Source: Verrucomicrobiales bacterium (GTDB lineage Bacteria > Verrucomicrobiota > Verrucomicrobiae > Limisphaerales > UBA1100). From it: a DNA stretch of 33,374 bases. The notes beneath the pieces were generated by a model. That model made no database searches. It saw nothing but the letters and a program-made list of their open reading frames with translations, and was not told the origin of the DNA. Position numbers and translations under genes: made by a program. Every line of letters starts with the position of its first letter. Position 1 is the first letter of the stretch. The stretch is taken from contig PBLV01000030.1 in assembly GCA_002721895.1 (NCBI GenBank), forward strand, positions 1 to 33,374, written 5' to 3'. Positions 32,761-33,374 of this stretch are shown piece after piece.

Positions 32761-33374
32761 ATGAAAACTCTGTTCACTTTACTCGCCCTCATCGCATTTA
32801 CTTTAACTGTCCAAGCCGAGCGCCTTGTGCTGGTCGGCGTTTCCTATGGCAAAAACCTGCTCGCCATCACCGACGCCGAGGGCAAGGTGTTGTGGCAACA
32901 TAAGACCGCCGGGCCGCAGCGCGGGCACACGGGGCATCACGATGTGCATCTGTTGCCCAATGGCAATATTCTGTATCACGATACGTGGACGAAGACGCAG
33001 GAGATCACGCTCGGCAAGAAGGTTGTGTGGACCTACGAATCCGCCAAGATGAACGGCAATGCCGGCAAGCGCGTGGATGTGCATGCGTTTGCGCGAATGA
33101 AAAACGGTAATACCATGATCGTGGAAAGTGGCGTGGGCCGCGTGATTGAGGTGGATGCCACGGGTAAGCTGCAACATCAGTTCGCCCTCAAGCCTGGCGG
33201 CACGCAAAGCACCCGCTGGGCGCGCCACACCAACACCGGCACCCTGCTCGTTTGCAGCGAACGTCCCGGCGTGGTGACCGAGTACGACCGCACCGGCAAG
33301 GTGGTTTGGGATTACCTCATCAAGACGCGCGTGTACGGCGCCATTCGCCTGAAGAACGGCAACACCCTCATCGC
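32761..33374 (+). CDS. Exported PQQ-like beta-propeller protein (3' truncated)
   Basis: The frame is open from ATG 32761 to the end of the window, about 204 residues, with no stop. A Sec signal peptide is clear (MKTLFTLLALIAFTLTVQAE). The mature part repeats a blade unit of the form D-x-x-G-K-V-W: ITDAEGKVLWQH, VIEVDATGKLQHQF and TEYDRTGKVVWDY, alternating with HDVHLLPNGNIL, HAFARMKNGNTMI and AIRLKNGNTLI strands. This is the pattern of PQQ-binding-like or arylsulfotransferase-type propellers found in periplasmic proteins of PVC bacteria. No PQQ-ligand or catalytic residue can be judged from the fragment. It lies 56 nt after the PhyH gene on the same strand. Confidence 0.82.
   Translation, partial: MKTLFTLLALIAFTLTVQAERLVLVGVSYGKNLLAITDAEGKVLWQHKTAGPQRGHTGHHDVHLLPNGNILYHDTWTKTQEITLGKKVVWTYESAKMNGNAGKRVDVHAFARMKNGNTMIVESGVGRVIEVDATGKLQHQFALKPGGTQSTRWARHTNTGTLLVCSERPGVVTEYDRTGKVVWDYLIKTRVYGAIRLKNGNTLI

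Overview
The window looks like a chromosomal segment of a Gram-negative PVC-superphylum bacterium, most likely a Verrucomicrobiota member. The reasons are a planctomycete-type cytochrome protein (DUF1549/DUF1553) followed by a Tat-exported DUF1501 protein, a second DUF1501 gene, a ThuA-domain protein, several Sec or lipoprotein signal peptides, a BamD-like/LptE-like lipoprotein pair that implies an outer membrane, fairly high GC, and many starts without a clear Shine-Dalgarno site. Species-level assignment is not possible from this alone. No rRNA, tRNA, CRISPR array, transposase or phage gene was seen.

Layout. 1-1.5 kb: the tail of a DUF1501 gene and a WD40 gene, separated by a long perfect-in-RNA hairpin. 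1.5-1.62 kb: an AT-richer, imperfect inverted-repeat element between convergent genes. 1.6-6.6 kb: a ThuA-domain protein (-), a SixA-like phosphatase (+), a translationally coupled pair of paralogous membrane-anchored helical-repeat proteins (-), and a redoxin (-). 6.7-9.5 kb: a Gly/Pro-rich exported protein (+) and a BamD-like then LptE-like outer-membrane lipoprotein operon (-), the former with an EF-hand-like insertion. 9.6-11.4 kb: a HAD phosphatase and an MscS channel (+). 11.4-22.0 kb: an ECF sigma factor and a single-pass PPC-domain protein (-), divergent from a 2602-residue membrane protein (+) that appears to be a fusion of two homologous halves. 22.1-23.8 kb: a lipoprotein zinc metalloprotease (-) with its own terminator. 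23.9-28.3 kb: the cytochrome/DUF1501 pair (+). 28.4-33.4 kb: a 1117-residue protein with PEP carboxykinase active-site motifs (probably the PPi-dependent type), a phytanoyl-CoA dioxygenase-like enzyme, and a truncated beta-propeller protein (+).

How the genes may work together. The sigma factor, PPC protein and giant protein form a plausible cell-envelope regulon: the PPC protein has the topology of an anti-sigma factor or sensor, and the giant protein would be a target. The cytochrome and DUF1501 genes overlap and belong to a gene pair that is massively expanded in PVC bacteria and often tied to polymer catabolism. The two items most worth following up are the duplicated/fused giant protein and the PEP carboxykinase-like protein, whose Lys-His-Asp metal site, P-loop and Arg-Arg motif occur in the order and spacing of classical PEPCKs despite little overall resemblance.
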